From: Kordia sp039026955
Lineage (GTDB): Bacteria; Bacteroidota; Bacteroidia; Flavobacteriales; Flavobacteriaceae
NCBI GenBank assembly: GCA_039026955.1
Contig: JBCCLH010000018.1
Span: 1 to 64,000 of the forward strand
Reading direction: 5' to 3'
DNA length: 64,000 bases
Shown here: positions 19,009-28,467 of the stretch, piece by piece
Layout of the letters: every line of letters starts with the position of its first letter
Position numbering within the stretch: the stretch's first letter is position 1
Position numbers and translations under genes: made by a program
The notes under the pieces: generated by a model
What the model saw: the letters and a program-made list of their open reading frames with translations, nothing else
The model's database searches: none
What the model was told of the DNA's origin: nothing

Positions 19009-19093
19009 AAACAAGAATTTAAATGTTTGATGCTGTCAGAAAAAATTAAAAATCTGAGTCCATAAAATACAGACACAACTAACTATACTACAT

Positions 19094-22000
19094 ATGAAAA
19101 AGAAGCTATTATTCACCGTATTTTTAGGAATCACTTTTGGCCTGTTCGCTACAAAGAATACTGCGAGTACTTCAATATCAATCCTTGAATTATTGCCTCC
19201 AACCATTACTTCACAACCAGAAGATGTGACTATTGGTGTTGGAGATACTGCTCAGTTGACTGTAGCTGCCGATAATTTAGATACAGTGCAATGGGAGTTC
19301 TCTCCAAATAATGGAAGTAGTTGGTTTACAGCCAATGATGGCCCAAGTTTCTCTGGAAGTACCACCACTACACTTTCGTTTACCATAGATGTAGTAATTC
19401 CTGATGGATATTTATTTAGAGCTGTGCTTACGAGTCCTGATGGTGATTCAGTAACTTCCAATAGTGCACGTGTCATTGTGATAGAATATACACAAATTCC
19501 AGATCCTAATTTTGAAGCGGCGTTAAGTACCTATGATGATGTACCGAACGACGGTCGTGTGCCAACGGACAATATCAATACGGTAACGAGAGTAGACGTT
19601 AGAAACGACAATATTTCAGACTTAACAGGAATTGAAGATTTTACCGCTTTAGAAGAGCTGATCATGTTCAATAATAATATAAGCTCGCTCGATTTGTCAA
19701 ATAATACGGCATTATCTTCATTATCAGCATCTAACAATAATTTAAGTACCATCGATGTAAGTACAAATACCAATCTCACGCTCGTTGCCTTACAAGACAA
19801 TAATCTTACTTCTTTTGATACAACTGGTTTAACGTCGTTGCAGTTTTTGATTTTAAATAATAATCCAATCATCTCATTGGATGTAAGTACCAATACTGCT
19901 TTACAGGCACTATTAGCAACAGGTTGCGACCTTACATCTTTAAATCTACAAAATGGAAATAATACAAACGTCACTCAAGTCCAGATTACTAATAATCCAT
20001 TACTGTTTTGTGTCTTAGTAGATGATGTAGCCTACAGTACCGCCAATTGGACACAGATTGACGCCCAAACTACCTTTAGCGATACGGTTTGTGCGACAAG
20101 CTATATTGCGATTCCAGATAGCAATTTTGAAACCGCACTGTTCAATTTAGGCTATGACGATATTACGGGAGATAACCAAGTGCCATTAAACAATATTATT
20201 AGTGTAACCAACTTAGATGTATCCTCAAAATCCATTTCCGATCTTACAGGGATTGAAGCATTTTTATCGTTAACATCGCTAAATGTAAGTAGAAATTCTA
20301 TTTTAACTTTAGATCTTACTGATAATTCAAATATACAAAGTATCAATGCCAGTCAAAACGAACTTACAAGTATTGACATCGCTGGCTTAGCACAACTAAC
20401 TACAGTAAACCTATCAGATAATGATTTGACCAATATCGATCTATCTGCTTTCCCGAATTTGGTAGAAATTTATCTAGATTCTAATAATTTAACCGACCTC
20501 AACCTTCAAAATGGAGCAAATGCTACGATTATCAATTTAGATATACAAAGTAACGATGATCTTATCTGTGTACTGGTAGATGATGAAAATATTGTCAATA
20601 CGGCTACAGTAAATGCAGATGCGCAAACTCGATTTTCTGCGGTTTCTTGTGCATATACCACCATTCCAGATGTCAATTTTGAAACCGCTTTACACGCACA
20701 AGGTTACGATGATATTTTGGGCGATGGACAAGTCCCAACGTCGTTTATCAATACCCTAACTTTGCTTGACGTTTCAGATTCAAATATTGCAGATCTTACT
20801 GGAATTGCTGATTTTACCGCTTTAGAACGACTTAACGCAAATACAAATAATTTAACTACGCTAGACGTATCTAATAACACTTCTTTATTTTTCTTAGAAG
20901 CAGCATTTAATGCGATCACTAGTATTAATTTAGGAACCAATACCAACTATGAAGCCATAGCATTCAACAATAATAACTTGACGTCCTTTGATGTAACAGG
21001 CTTAACAGCATTACAGGTGCTATTGTTATCCAATAATGCACTCACAACATTAGATGCAAGTACGTTTTCAGCATTACAAAATTTAAATGTTAGCGACAAC
21101 ACATTATCAAGTCTCAACATCACAGGATTGGCACAATTGACTGATTTAAATGCTTCAAATAATAATTTAACAAGTATAGATCTGTCTGCTTTCTCAAATT
21201 TAGAAGAGATTTATTTAAATGATAACAATTTAACCGATCTCAACCTGCAAAATGGCGCCAACAGTACAATTGTCAATTTAGATATACAAAACAATAGCAA
21301 TCTAATTTGTGTATTAGCAGATGATGAAAACATCGTCAATACCGCTACCGTAAATGCAGATGCACAAACGAGATTCTCTAGTGTTTCATGTAACTATACT
21401 GCCATTCCAGACGCCAATTTTGAAGCTGCTTTAGAAGTGTTTGGGTATGATGACATTTCAGGCGATGGACAAGTACCAACGTCATTTATCAATACAGTGA
21501 CCAATCTAGATGTATCAAATACCAATATTTCGGATTTGACAGGAATTGAAGATTTTACAGCTTTGGAAGAACTTTATATAACGAATAACAATCTCATGTC
21601 GCTCGATGTATCTAACAACAGCGCTTTATTCAATATAGCTGCGGCTGGTAACAACATTGATACGCTCAATTTAGGAAGCAATACCAACTACACAACACTG
21701 GTATTCTCAAGCAATAACTTTACCTCTTTTGATGCAACCAACTTAACTGTATTACAAACGCTGGATTTAAGTAATAACGACTTGATAACTATTGATATTA
21801 GTGGATTAACGCAATTGGCTACACTAAACTTATCTAACAACAACTTAACCAGTTTAGATTTTTCAAACATTACGGGATTGGTAGAAATTTATTTGAATAA
21901 TAATGACTTAGTAAGTGTAAATCTGCGAAACGGCAATAATGGAAGTATCACAGATATTAGTGTTGAAGATAATCTAGGATTAAATTGTGTACTCGTAGAT

Positions 22001-25000
22001 GATGAAGAAATTGTAAACACGGTGAACATTGATTTTGATCCGCAAACCAGATTTTCGTCTACGTTTTGTGAGTACACAGCCATTCCAGACGCCAATTTTG
22101 AAGCAAGATTAGAAGTTTTAGGCTACGATGATATTTCGGGCGACGGACAAGTACCAACAGAATTGATTGAAGGTGTTACCAGTCTTGACATAGACGCACA
22201 AAACATTGCAGACCTTACAGGAATTGAAGCCTTTGCAGCGCTAGATGAATTACTCGCCGACGATAATAATATCACTGCGGTAGATTTTAGTAGCAATACA
22301 TTATTACGAAGACTATTTCTGCGTAATAATAGTATTACTTCATTAGACTTAACTGCTAACAGTAGAATTCAGCGATTGCTAGTAGAAAACAACGGAATGA
22401 CCGACTTAAACGTTACAGGACTTACCAATTTAGATTCGTTTTTTGCTGCGGGAAATAATTTAACCTCATTAGATTTGAGTTCCAATATCAGAATGAAAAT
22501 CTTAGGATTGGGAAGCAATAACCTCTCGTATCTAAACATGCAAAATGGAAATAACGAAAACATCACTATCTGGCAAACGACCAACAATCCAAACTTAACC
22601 TGTATTGTAGTAGATGATATCGCGTATGCAGATGCCAATTTTACCAACAAAGATCCGCAAACCAGCTATACAGATACTTTTTGTCGGTATACACAAATTC
22701 CAGATACGGCATTTGAAGCTGCACTTGACAATTTAGGCTATGATGATATTACTGGTGATGGACAAGTGCCAACTGCATTAATTGAAGGCATCACGACCTT
22801 AGATGTAAGTAGTGAAGGAATCGCTGATATGACAGGAATTGAAGATTTTGTAGCCTTACAACTACTTGATGCCAGCGCTAACGATATTATAAGTTTAAAT
22901 TTATCAACATTGACCGCTTTAGCACAAGTTTTAGTACAAAATAACGAGTTAACAACATTCAATGTGAAAAATGGCAACAACATAAATATCAACACCTTAA
23001 ATACTACAGGCAATCCAAATTTGAGCTGTATTTTGGTGGATGATGTTGATTTTGCGACCATAAACTTTACCAATATAGATGCTGCAACTACCTTTTCAGA
23101 TACCGACTATTGCCGTTATACTTCAATTCCTGACAGTAATTTTGAAGCAGCCTTATTTGCCTTAGGTTATGACGATATTTCTGGAGATAATCAAGCGCCC
23201 ACAGCATTGATTGAGCAGGTAGTTTCACTAAATTTATTAGGGGAAAACATTTCAAACTTCTCAGGTCTTGAAGATTTTCTCGCGTTAGAAGATTTGAGTA
23301 TTACATTTAATACCATAAGTTCACTCGACCTAAGTGCAAATACCAACTTAATCAAATTAGAGTTAGCAAATAACGGGCTTACAAGCATCAATCTCTTTGG
23401 ATTAACAGCACTAGAAGAACTAGACCTTTCAGATAATGATCTCGAAAGCTTAGACCTTTCAGACAATGTGAATTTAGAAAAACTATATCTTGGAAATAAC
23501 ACAAATCTATTAAGTTTAGATCTATCAGCAAATGCAAATCTTTTGGAATTGAACGTAACTGATACTTCATTATTGACAAGCATAAATTTCGGTTCGAGTT
23601 CCGCGATCAATACTTTAGACGCCCAAAATTCAGGTTTTACAAGCTTAGAGCTAAGTGCGTTATCTAATTTGACCGACTTAAATTTAAGTGGTAGCTTACT
23701 CAGCGATTTAGATCTTTCAGCTAACAGTGCACTGGAAAAGTTATCCATCAGGAATACACCTTTAGAATCGCTCAACCTACAAAACGGGAATAACACAGCT
23801 ATTTCTGTGATAACTTTAGCAGGCAATTCCAATTTATTTTGTGTGTTAGTGGACGATGCTACCTACAGTGCCAACAATTGGATACTTGTAGATGGACAAA
23901 TCAACTTTACTGATATTTTCTGCCTTTACACAACCATTCCCGATGCAAATTTTGAAGCTCGACTAGAAGCGTTAGGCTATGACGATATTTCGGGCGATGG
24001 ACAAGTACCAACCGCATTGATTGAAACAGTAACAATACTAGATGCATCCAACCTAAATATCAGTGATGCTACAGGAATTGAAGATTTTACAGCATTGACA
24101 GATCTAAATTTAAGTTCGAATAATTTGACAACTGTAGATATAACAAATAGCATCAATTTAAAAACTGTGGATCTTCATGATAATACTATAGCTACGATTG
24201 ATCTAAGTACATTAATCGCTTTAGAAGATTTTAGAATTAATAACAATCCATTGACAAGTCTAGAGCTTGCTTCAAACATCGCACTACAAAATTTTGATGC
24301 GTCTACTACAAATCTTACAACTATTAATGTTTCAGGATTATCACTTTTAGAAAATGTATATCTTAACAATAGTGACCTTACCGCACTTGACTTATCTACG
24401 AATGTAAATTTAAAACTCCTGGAGGTTTCCAATGCGAATTTAAGTCTATTGAATATCCAAAATGGCAACAATACAAGCATTACAAATTTTAATACGACCA
24501 ACAATCCGAACCTCATGTGTTTGCAGGTAGATGATGTAGCATACAGCACAACTAACTGGACCAATATTGATGTACAAACCAATTTTAGTACAAATTGTTC
24601 CGCTAACTTTTCGTTATGTCTAGATGCCATTACAGCAGACAATGAGATAGAATCTTGTCAGGCTGAGGTTACCATTCCGATGCCTTCAATTATAGATCTG
24701 AATTCAGGTTCTGTGTTAAATGATAATTTAGAGATTTACACTGACGGACCGATTTACAATCAAAGTGATAATTGGGATACGTGGACACCAAATACCGCAG
24801 CAGAAAGTTCGAATGTATCCACAGAACAAGCACGAAGTGGAAGAAAAAGTTTAAAAGTAGCAGGCGCTCCATTTGGAGATCCTGAAAATACTGTATTTTA
24901 TCTTGGAGACAGAGCTTCGGGTGCCTGGGAAGTCAAGTATTACCTATATATACCTTCTGGAAATACTGCAAATGTGACGCTTCAAAAATCACAAATCGCT

Positions 25001-26881
25001 GGAACGGAATATGCCAATGAAATTTCTTTCTTATCTGATGGTACGGGAGGATGTAATATAAACGGAAGTTCAACTTCTTTTAACTATCCTCAAAATGAAT
25101 GGTTTGAGGTTACTTATCTTGTTAATATTGATGATGACTATGCTGAATTTTTCATCAATGGAACTGCTATTACGAGTCATCCATATTCGTATACAGCAAC
25201 AGATACTAATGGAGTACTCACAACCTTAGGAGCTGTCAATTTTTATCCAAATGCAAATGCAAGCTCTTTATTTTATGTAGATGATCTAAGCCTGCGTACA
25301 GTGGCTGTGAACGATTATAATTTGAGTGCTGATGCATCAGACATTTATCCTGTGGGTGCTACTGATGTGGTTTGGACCTACACGGATGTGCAAGGAAATA
25401 TAAGTACCTGTACACAAGTCATTACTGTAAATGATACGGAATTCCCTGTAGTTATTAATTGCCCAGAAGATGTAACCGTTTGTAATGGTACTAGGGTAAG
25501 TTATGAGACGCCCATGTTTTATGAAAATTGTGAACCTATTGCGACACCTGATCCCATAGATAATTATTTCTATCTAGGAAATTTTGGGAACAAAGCGTAT
25601 TATGTATCCAACGAACTAGCAGTTGCCGGTGCTGCATTTTCAAGAGCGCAATCGCTAGGTGGTCATGCGGCAACTATTACCTCACAAGAACATAATGATT
25701 GGCTACGCACTAAATTAAACCAGCGAGGCGTAGGCGCAGTAACTATAGGGCTTACGGATCGTAGTACAGAAGGTACCTTTGTATGGCATAGTGGCGAGGC
25801 CGTTACGTACACAAATTGGAATACGGGTGAACCTAATAATGCTTTTGTTGGTGATGGTGAAGATTATGTGGTACTCGCAAATAGTGGTTTTTGGAATGAT
25901 GTTAGTAATTTCAGATCAAGAAGGTTTGTCATTGAAATTTCGGTATTCCCAATGACGCAAACTGCAGGACTGAGCAGCGGAAGTGAATTTCCTATCGGCA
26001 CCACAACAAATGTCTTTGAAGCTGTAGATGCAGCAGGAAATGTAACCACCTGTAGTTTTGATGTAATTGTAGAAATTTGTCCTACGGATTTTTCACTAGC
26101 ATTAAATGTGTTTCTACAAGGTGCCGCACTCAATCCAAATACAGGCGAAGAAAACTTGATGCGTGACGATTTGCGTGAAGCAGGATACCTTCCAACCACA
26201 AGTCCTTATGCAGACGGAATTACGTGTGATCCTAGTGTATTCAATATCACTGGGAACGACGCCATTGTCGATTGGATTTGGGTGGAATTACGAGATCCTG
26301 ACGACACTACCATTGTTTCTTACGAACGTTCTGCCTTACTACAGCGCGACGGTGATGTAGTAGACGTTGATGGTATTTCTCCACTAGATTATTTAACAGA
26401 TGAAGATTCATATTATGTGGCAGTACACCATAGGAATCATTTGGGAATCATGAGTGCTGATGCTATTGGCTTTACGGAAGGTGAAACCGCAAGTGTAAAT
26501 TTGACTGACGCTACTACGACGCTTTACGGAAGCAACTCGCAAACTGATTTCGGCATGCCTACAGACGTAAATGCATTATGGTGCGGAGATGTAAATCAAG
26601 ATGCAGTGGTACAATACTCTGGAACGAGTCCTGATACACCAGATATTCTATCAGAAGTATTAAACGATGCTGGAAACTTCTTGAATTTCCCAACCTATAG
26701 TTTAACTGGATATAACGACAATGATACCAATATGGACGGCGTCATTCAATATTCAGGAACCAATCCGGATACGCCATTCATCTTACAAAATGTACTGGCA
26801 CATCCAGAGAACTTCCTAAACTTTAGTACCTATCAAATTCTAGAACAGTTACCAGAAAATATAAGTTCAACCAACGAATAA
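19094..26881 (+). CDS. Giant secreted LRR/HYR/C-type lectin surface protein (2595 aa)
   Basis: This paralogue of the upstream giant has the same order: signal peptide (to about residue 20), Ig-like domain, eight LRR modules (about 132-1835), HYR, LamG-like domain (about 1875-2072), HYR with an inserted C-type lectin domain (about 2155-2285), and two calcium-loop-like C-terminal units. The lectin domain carries EPN (2246-2248) and WND (2267-2269), where its paralogue has QPD. Modules 5, 6, 7 and 8 match modules 1, 3, 4 and 8 of the first giant, while modules 2-4 are of another type ending in DDEN/EIVNT...QTRFS. It is followed 51 bases later by a small T9SS protein gene, probably in the same transcript. 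Secreted or surface location is clear; the secretion route is not. Confidence 0.93.
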   Translation: MKKKLLFTVFLGITFGLFATKNTASTSISILELLPPTITSQPEDVTIGVGDTAQLTVAADNLDTVQWEFSPNNGSSWFTANDGPSFSGSTTTTLSFTIDVVIPDGYLFRAVLTSPDGDSVTSNSARVIVIEYTQIPDPNFEAALSTYDDVPNDGRVPTDNINTVTRVDVRNDNISDLTGIEDFTALEELIMFNNNISSLDLSNNTALSSLSASNNNLSTIDVSTNTNLTLVALQDNNLTSFDTTGLTSLQFLILNNNPIISLDVSTNTALQALLATGCDLTSLNLQNGNNTNVTQVQITNNPLLFCVLVDDVAYSTANWTQIDAQTTFSDTVCATSYIAIPDSNFETALFNLGYDDITGDNQVPLNNIISVTNLDVSSKSISDLTGIEAFLSLTSLNVSRNSILTLDLTDNSNIQSINASQNELTSIDIAGLAQLTTVNLSDNDLTNIDLSAFPNLVEIYLDSNNLTDLNLQNGANATIINLDIQSNDDLICVLVDDENIVNTATVNADAQTRFSAVSCAYTTIPDVNFETALHAQGYDDILGDGQVPTSFINTLTLLDVSDSNIADLTGIADFTALERLNANTNNLTTLDVSNNTSLFFLEAAFNAITSINLGTNTNYEAIAFNNNNLTSFDVTGLTALQVLLLSNNALTTLDASTFSALQNLNVSDNTLSSLNITGLAQLTDLNASNNNLTSIDLSAFSNLEEIYLNDNNLTDLNLQNGANSTIVNLDIQNNSNLICVLADDENIVNTATVNADAQTRFSSVSCNYTAIPDANFEAALEVFGYDDISGDGQVPTSFINTVTNLDVSNTNISDLTGIEDFTALEELYITNNNLMSLDVSNNSALFNIAAAGNNIDTLNLGSNTNYTTLVFSSNNFTSFDATNLTVLQTLDLSNNDLITIDISGLTQLATLNLSNNNLTSLDFSNITGLVEIYLNNNDLVSVNLRNGNNGSITDISVEDNLGLNCVLVDDEEIVNTVNIDFDPQTRFSSTFCEYTAIPDANFEARLEVLGYDDISGDGQVPTELIEGVTSLDIDAQNIADLTGIEAFAALDELLADDNNITAVDFSSNTLLRRLFLRNNSITSLDLTANSRIQRLLVENNGMTDLNVTGLTNLDSFFAAGNNLTSLDLSSNIRMKILGLGSNNLSYLNMQNGNNENITIWQTTNNPNLTCIVVDDIAYADANFTNKDPQTSYTDTFCRYTQIPDTAFEAALDNLGYDDITGDGQVPTALIEGITTLDVSSEGIADMTGIEDFVALQLLDASANDIISLNLSTLTALAQVLVQNNELTTFNVKNGNNININTLNTTGNPNLSCILVDDVDFATINFTNIDAATTFSDTDYCRYTSIPDSNFEAALFALGYDDISGDNQAPTALIEQVVSLNLLGENISNFSGLEDFLALEDLSITFNTISSLDLSANTNLIKLELANNGLTSINLFGLTALEELDLSDNDLESLDLSDNVNLEKLYLGNNTNLLSLDLSANANLLELNVTDTSLLTSINFGSSSAINTLDAQNSGFTSLELSALSNLTDLNLSGSLLSDLDLSANSALEKLSIRNTPLESLNLQNGNNTAISVITLAGNSNLFCVLVDDATYSANNWILVDGQINFTDIFCLYTTIPDANFEARLEALGYDDISGDGQVPTALIETVTILDASNLNISDATGIEDFTALTDLNLSSNNLTTVDITNSINLKTVDLHDNTIATIDLSTLIALEDFRINNNPLTSLELASNIALQNFDASTTNLTTINVSGLSLLENVYLNNSDLTALDLSTNVNLKLLEVSNANLSLLNIQNGNNTSITNFNTTNNPNLMCLQVDDVAYSTTNWTNIDVQTNFSTNCSANFSLCLDAITADNEIESCQAEVTIPMPSIIDLNSGSVLNDNLEIYTDGPIYNQSDNWDTWTPNTAAESSNVSTEQARSGRKSLKVAGAPFGDPENTVFYLGDRASGAWEVKYYLYIPSGNTANVTLQKSQIAGTEYANEISFLSDGTGGCNINGSSTSFNYPQNEWFEVTYLVNIDDDYAEFFINGTAITSHPYSYTATDTNGVLTTLGAVNFYPNANASSLFYVDDLSLRTVAVNDYNLSADASDIYPVGATDVVWTYTDVQGNISTCTQVITVNDTEFPVVINCPEDVTVCNGTRVSYETPMFYENCEPIATPDPIDNYFYLGNFGNKAYYVSNELAVAGAAFSRAQSLGGHAATITSQEHNDWLRTKLNQRGVGAVTIGLTDRSTEGTFVWHSGEAVTYTNWNTGEPNNAFVGDGEDYVVLANSGFWNDVSNFRSRRFVIEISVFPMTQTAGLSSGSEFPIGTTTNVFEAVDAAGNVTTCSFDVIVEICPTDFSLALNVFLQGAALNPNTGEENLMRDDLREAGYLPTTSPYADGITCDPSVFNITGNDAIVDWIWVELRDPDDTTIVSYERSALLQRDGDVVDVDGISPLDYLTDEDSYYVAVHHRNHLGIMSADAIGFTEGETASVNLTDATTTLYGSNSQTDFGMPTDVNALWCGDVNQDAVVQYSGTSPDTPDILSEVLNDAGNFLNFPTYSLTGYNDNDTNMDGVIQYSGTNPDTPFILQNVLAHPENFLNFSTYQILEQLPENISSTNE
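19487..24600. repeat. Eight LRR modules of the second giant
   Basis: Modules start at 19487, 20102, 20654, 21395, 22073, 22688, 23117 and 23927; the last ends near 24598. The module at 22688 is a shortened relative of the one at 11397 in the first giant. The modules at 20654 and 21395 look like a recent tandem duplication. Confidence 0.88.
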
Positions 26882-26932
26882 TTTCAAACATTCAAACAAA
26901 AAAATAACACAACATTCAAACAATACTAAAAA

Positions 26933-27751
26933 ATGAAAACACAAATAGTAACAACGATCTTTTTAGCCATCATCGCCATAGGCACATTTCAAGCAAACGC
27001 ACAAGATGGCTACACATACACACTAATTGACAACGGTTCCTACAATTATACTATTGGAGCGGTTCCAAATACAAGTGCAAACAATTTCCCTACCTCGGTG
27101 CAAAGCTACGGTTTCACCATCATCCTACCAGATGGTGTTACCGCTAGCATCACTTCTTCTTTAGGAGGTGCAGCTTCTGCTACCTTTTTTAACGGAGGTG
27201 ATATTGGTCAAGCAAGTATTGATGGTTATTTAATTACAGAAACCTTGGGAAGTCCTGCCGGCTTGCCTGCTCCATCCACAGGAACCACATCCAATCTTAT
27301 AACGATTCAAGTAAACGGCGCACCGACTTCAGGAACGATGTATATTTTAGAGAACAATTCCGCCTTAGCGACCACAATCACACCGTTAAAAAGTTTTATG
27401 CAGGCTGATATGATAGACAATAGCATGGCAGAATTTGTCAACGTAGTTGATCCGAACGCAGCAGCAGTTTCAGGAATGTCTTCGTTTGATTTTGCGACAC
27501 TTTCGGTAGAAGAACCCAACGAGTTGGCGGAACTTGCTATCTATCCAAATCCTGCAAAAGATATCGTACATATTACAAACACAAATACGGAATTAATCAA
27601 AGCGGAAATACACAACAGTAACGGGCAGTTGATACTTTCGCAAGAAAATAATCTGAATACAATAAATGTGAATAATTTACGAAGTGGAATCTATATGCTA
27701 AAACTGTATTCAGACAAGGCACAAAAAACAATCAAGCTCATCAAAAATTAA
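26933..27751 (+). CDS. Small secreted protein with T9SS type A sorting domain
   Basis: This 272-residue protein has a signal peptide ending at ANAQ and a central beta-rich, Gly/Ser/Thr-rich region (QSYGFTIILPDGV...) of unknown family. The C-terminus is a classic T9SS type A sorting domain at about 200-272 (AIYPNPAKDIVHI, then LRSGIYMLKLYSDKAQKTIKL). It follows the second LRR giant by 51 bases and is likely its operon partner. A remnant of the same gene follows the first giant. Its link to the giants suggests a co-secreted surface partner; this is inferred from position only. Confidence 0.9.
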   Translation: MKTQIVTTIFLAIIAIGTFQANAQDGYTYTLIDNGSYNYTIGAVPNTSANNFPTSVQSYGFTIILPDGVTASITSSLGGAASATFFNGGDIGQASIDGYLITETLGSPAGLPAPSTGTTSNLITIQVNGAPTSGTMYILENNSALATTITPLKSFMQADMIDNSMAEFVNVVDPNAAAVSGMSSFDFATLSVEEPNELAELAIYPNPAKDIVHITNTNTELIKAEIHNSNGQLILSQENNLNTINVNNLRSGIYMLKLYSDKAQKTIKLIKN

Positions 27752-27875
27752 AAACATCATTTCGAATTCATACGATACCCATGAATAAAAGTTTGGAAAC
27801 GAAACTGCTTTTCAAGAGTGTCTAAACAAATAAACTTAGATAGCATTGATTGGTTAGTTCATTTTAAAATGGTCA

Positions 27876-28025
27876 GGATGTCTAAAAAGTGTTAACTAGC
27901 GCCATTCTGAGCTTGATACTGAAATAAATTCAGCACTGGCTTCAGAATCTCATTATACTGATTTCAACTATTATAAGAAACCTAATCAAATTCGGTTAAA
28001 CGAAATCTGTTCTTTTTAGGCAACC
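27876..28025. repeat. Dispersed 150-bp inverted-repeat element, copy A
   Basis: The ends GGATGTCTAAAAAG and CTTTTTAGGCAACC form an inverted repeat with two mismatches. The interior (CATTCTGAGCTTGATACTGA..., AATTCAGCAC, ...CTAATCAAATTCGG) aligns along its length with the element at 36537-36687. It is non-coding and sits between convergent genes. It resembles a MITE or a REP-like intergenic repeat. Confidence 0.75.
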
Positions 28026-28142
28026 TCTTTTAAATCGTTTCCAAAACAAGATTAAAATATTGAAAAGAAACCATTTAGTTAGTATTCAAAAAGTGTATTC
28101 AAGTATACTTTATCGATGGTTTAGTTTATTTTATGTATGAAT

Positions 28143-28167
28143 GAAAGATGGGTGATTCCCATCTTTC
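28143..28167. terminator. Bidirectional hairpin terminator
   Basis: A perfect 10-bp stem (GAAAGATGGG / CCCATCTTTC) with a 5-base loop is followed by TTCT. It lies in the convergent gap between the T9SS protein (rightward) and the beta-helix protein (leftward). Confidence 0.55.
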
Positions 28168-28274
28168 TTCTAGACTATTTTAAACCGCAGATAGCGCATA
28201 TTTAAAATAGTGAAGGGTTAATTTTGTCAGCTTTAGTTGTGGTCTAAATAGGGCAAGACCGCAACTAAGCAACC

Positions 28275-28309
28275 AAAAGCGCCATTTCTTATGCTGGAAT
28301 GGCGCTTTT
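28275..28309. terminator. Bidirectional hairpin terminator
   Basis: A perfect 12-bp stem (AAAAGCGCCATT / AATGGCGCTTTT) with an 11-base loop is flanked by A and T runs, so it can work in both directions. Confidence 0.7.
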
Positions 28310-28359
28310 AATTTTTAAAAATCTGAAATTCAATATTTTAATAAAGAAACTAGAGTAAA

Positions 28360-28395
28360 ACAGAATCTTCCCGCAACGTTGCGAGAAGGTTCTGT
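28360..28395 (-). terminator. Long hairpin downstream of the beta-helix protein gene
   Basis: An 18-bp imperfect palindrome (outer ACAGAA/TTCTGT, centre GCAACGTTGC) with one G-T pair and one mismatch. Read leftward it is followed by TTTT. It is the nearest terminator to the stop at 28468. Confidence 0.55.
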
Positions 28396-28467
28396 TTGTG
28401 TTTGTGTTGCGGAATGTGCTTTATGATTTTATTCAAATACGCATCAATTCAAGCACAGTTATACACT

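Noticed and set aside
9642..26881. Diversity-generating retroelement acting on the lectin domains
   Set aside because: C-type lectin folds are classic targets, but no reverse transcriptase, template repeat or accessory gene is visible in the window.
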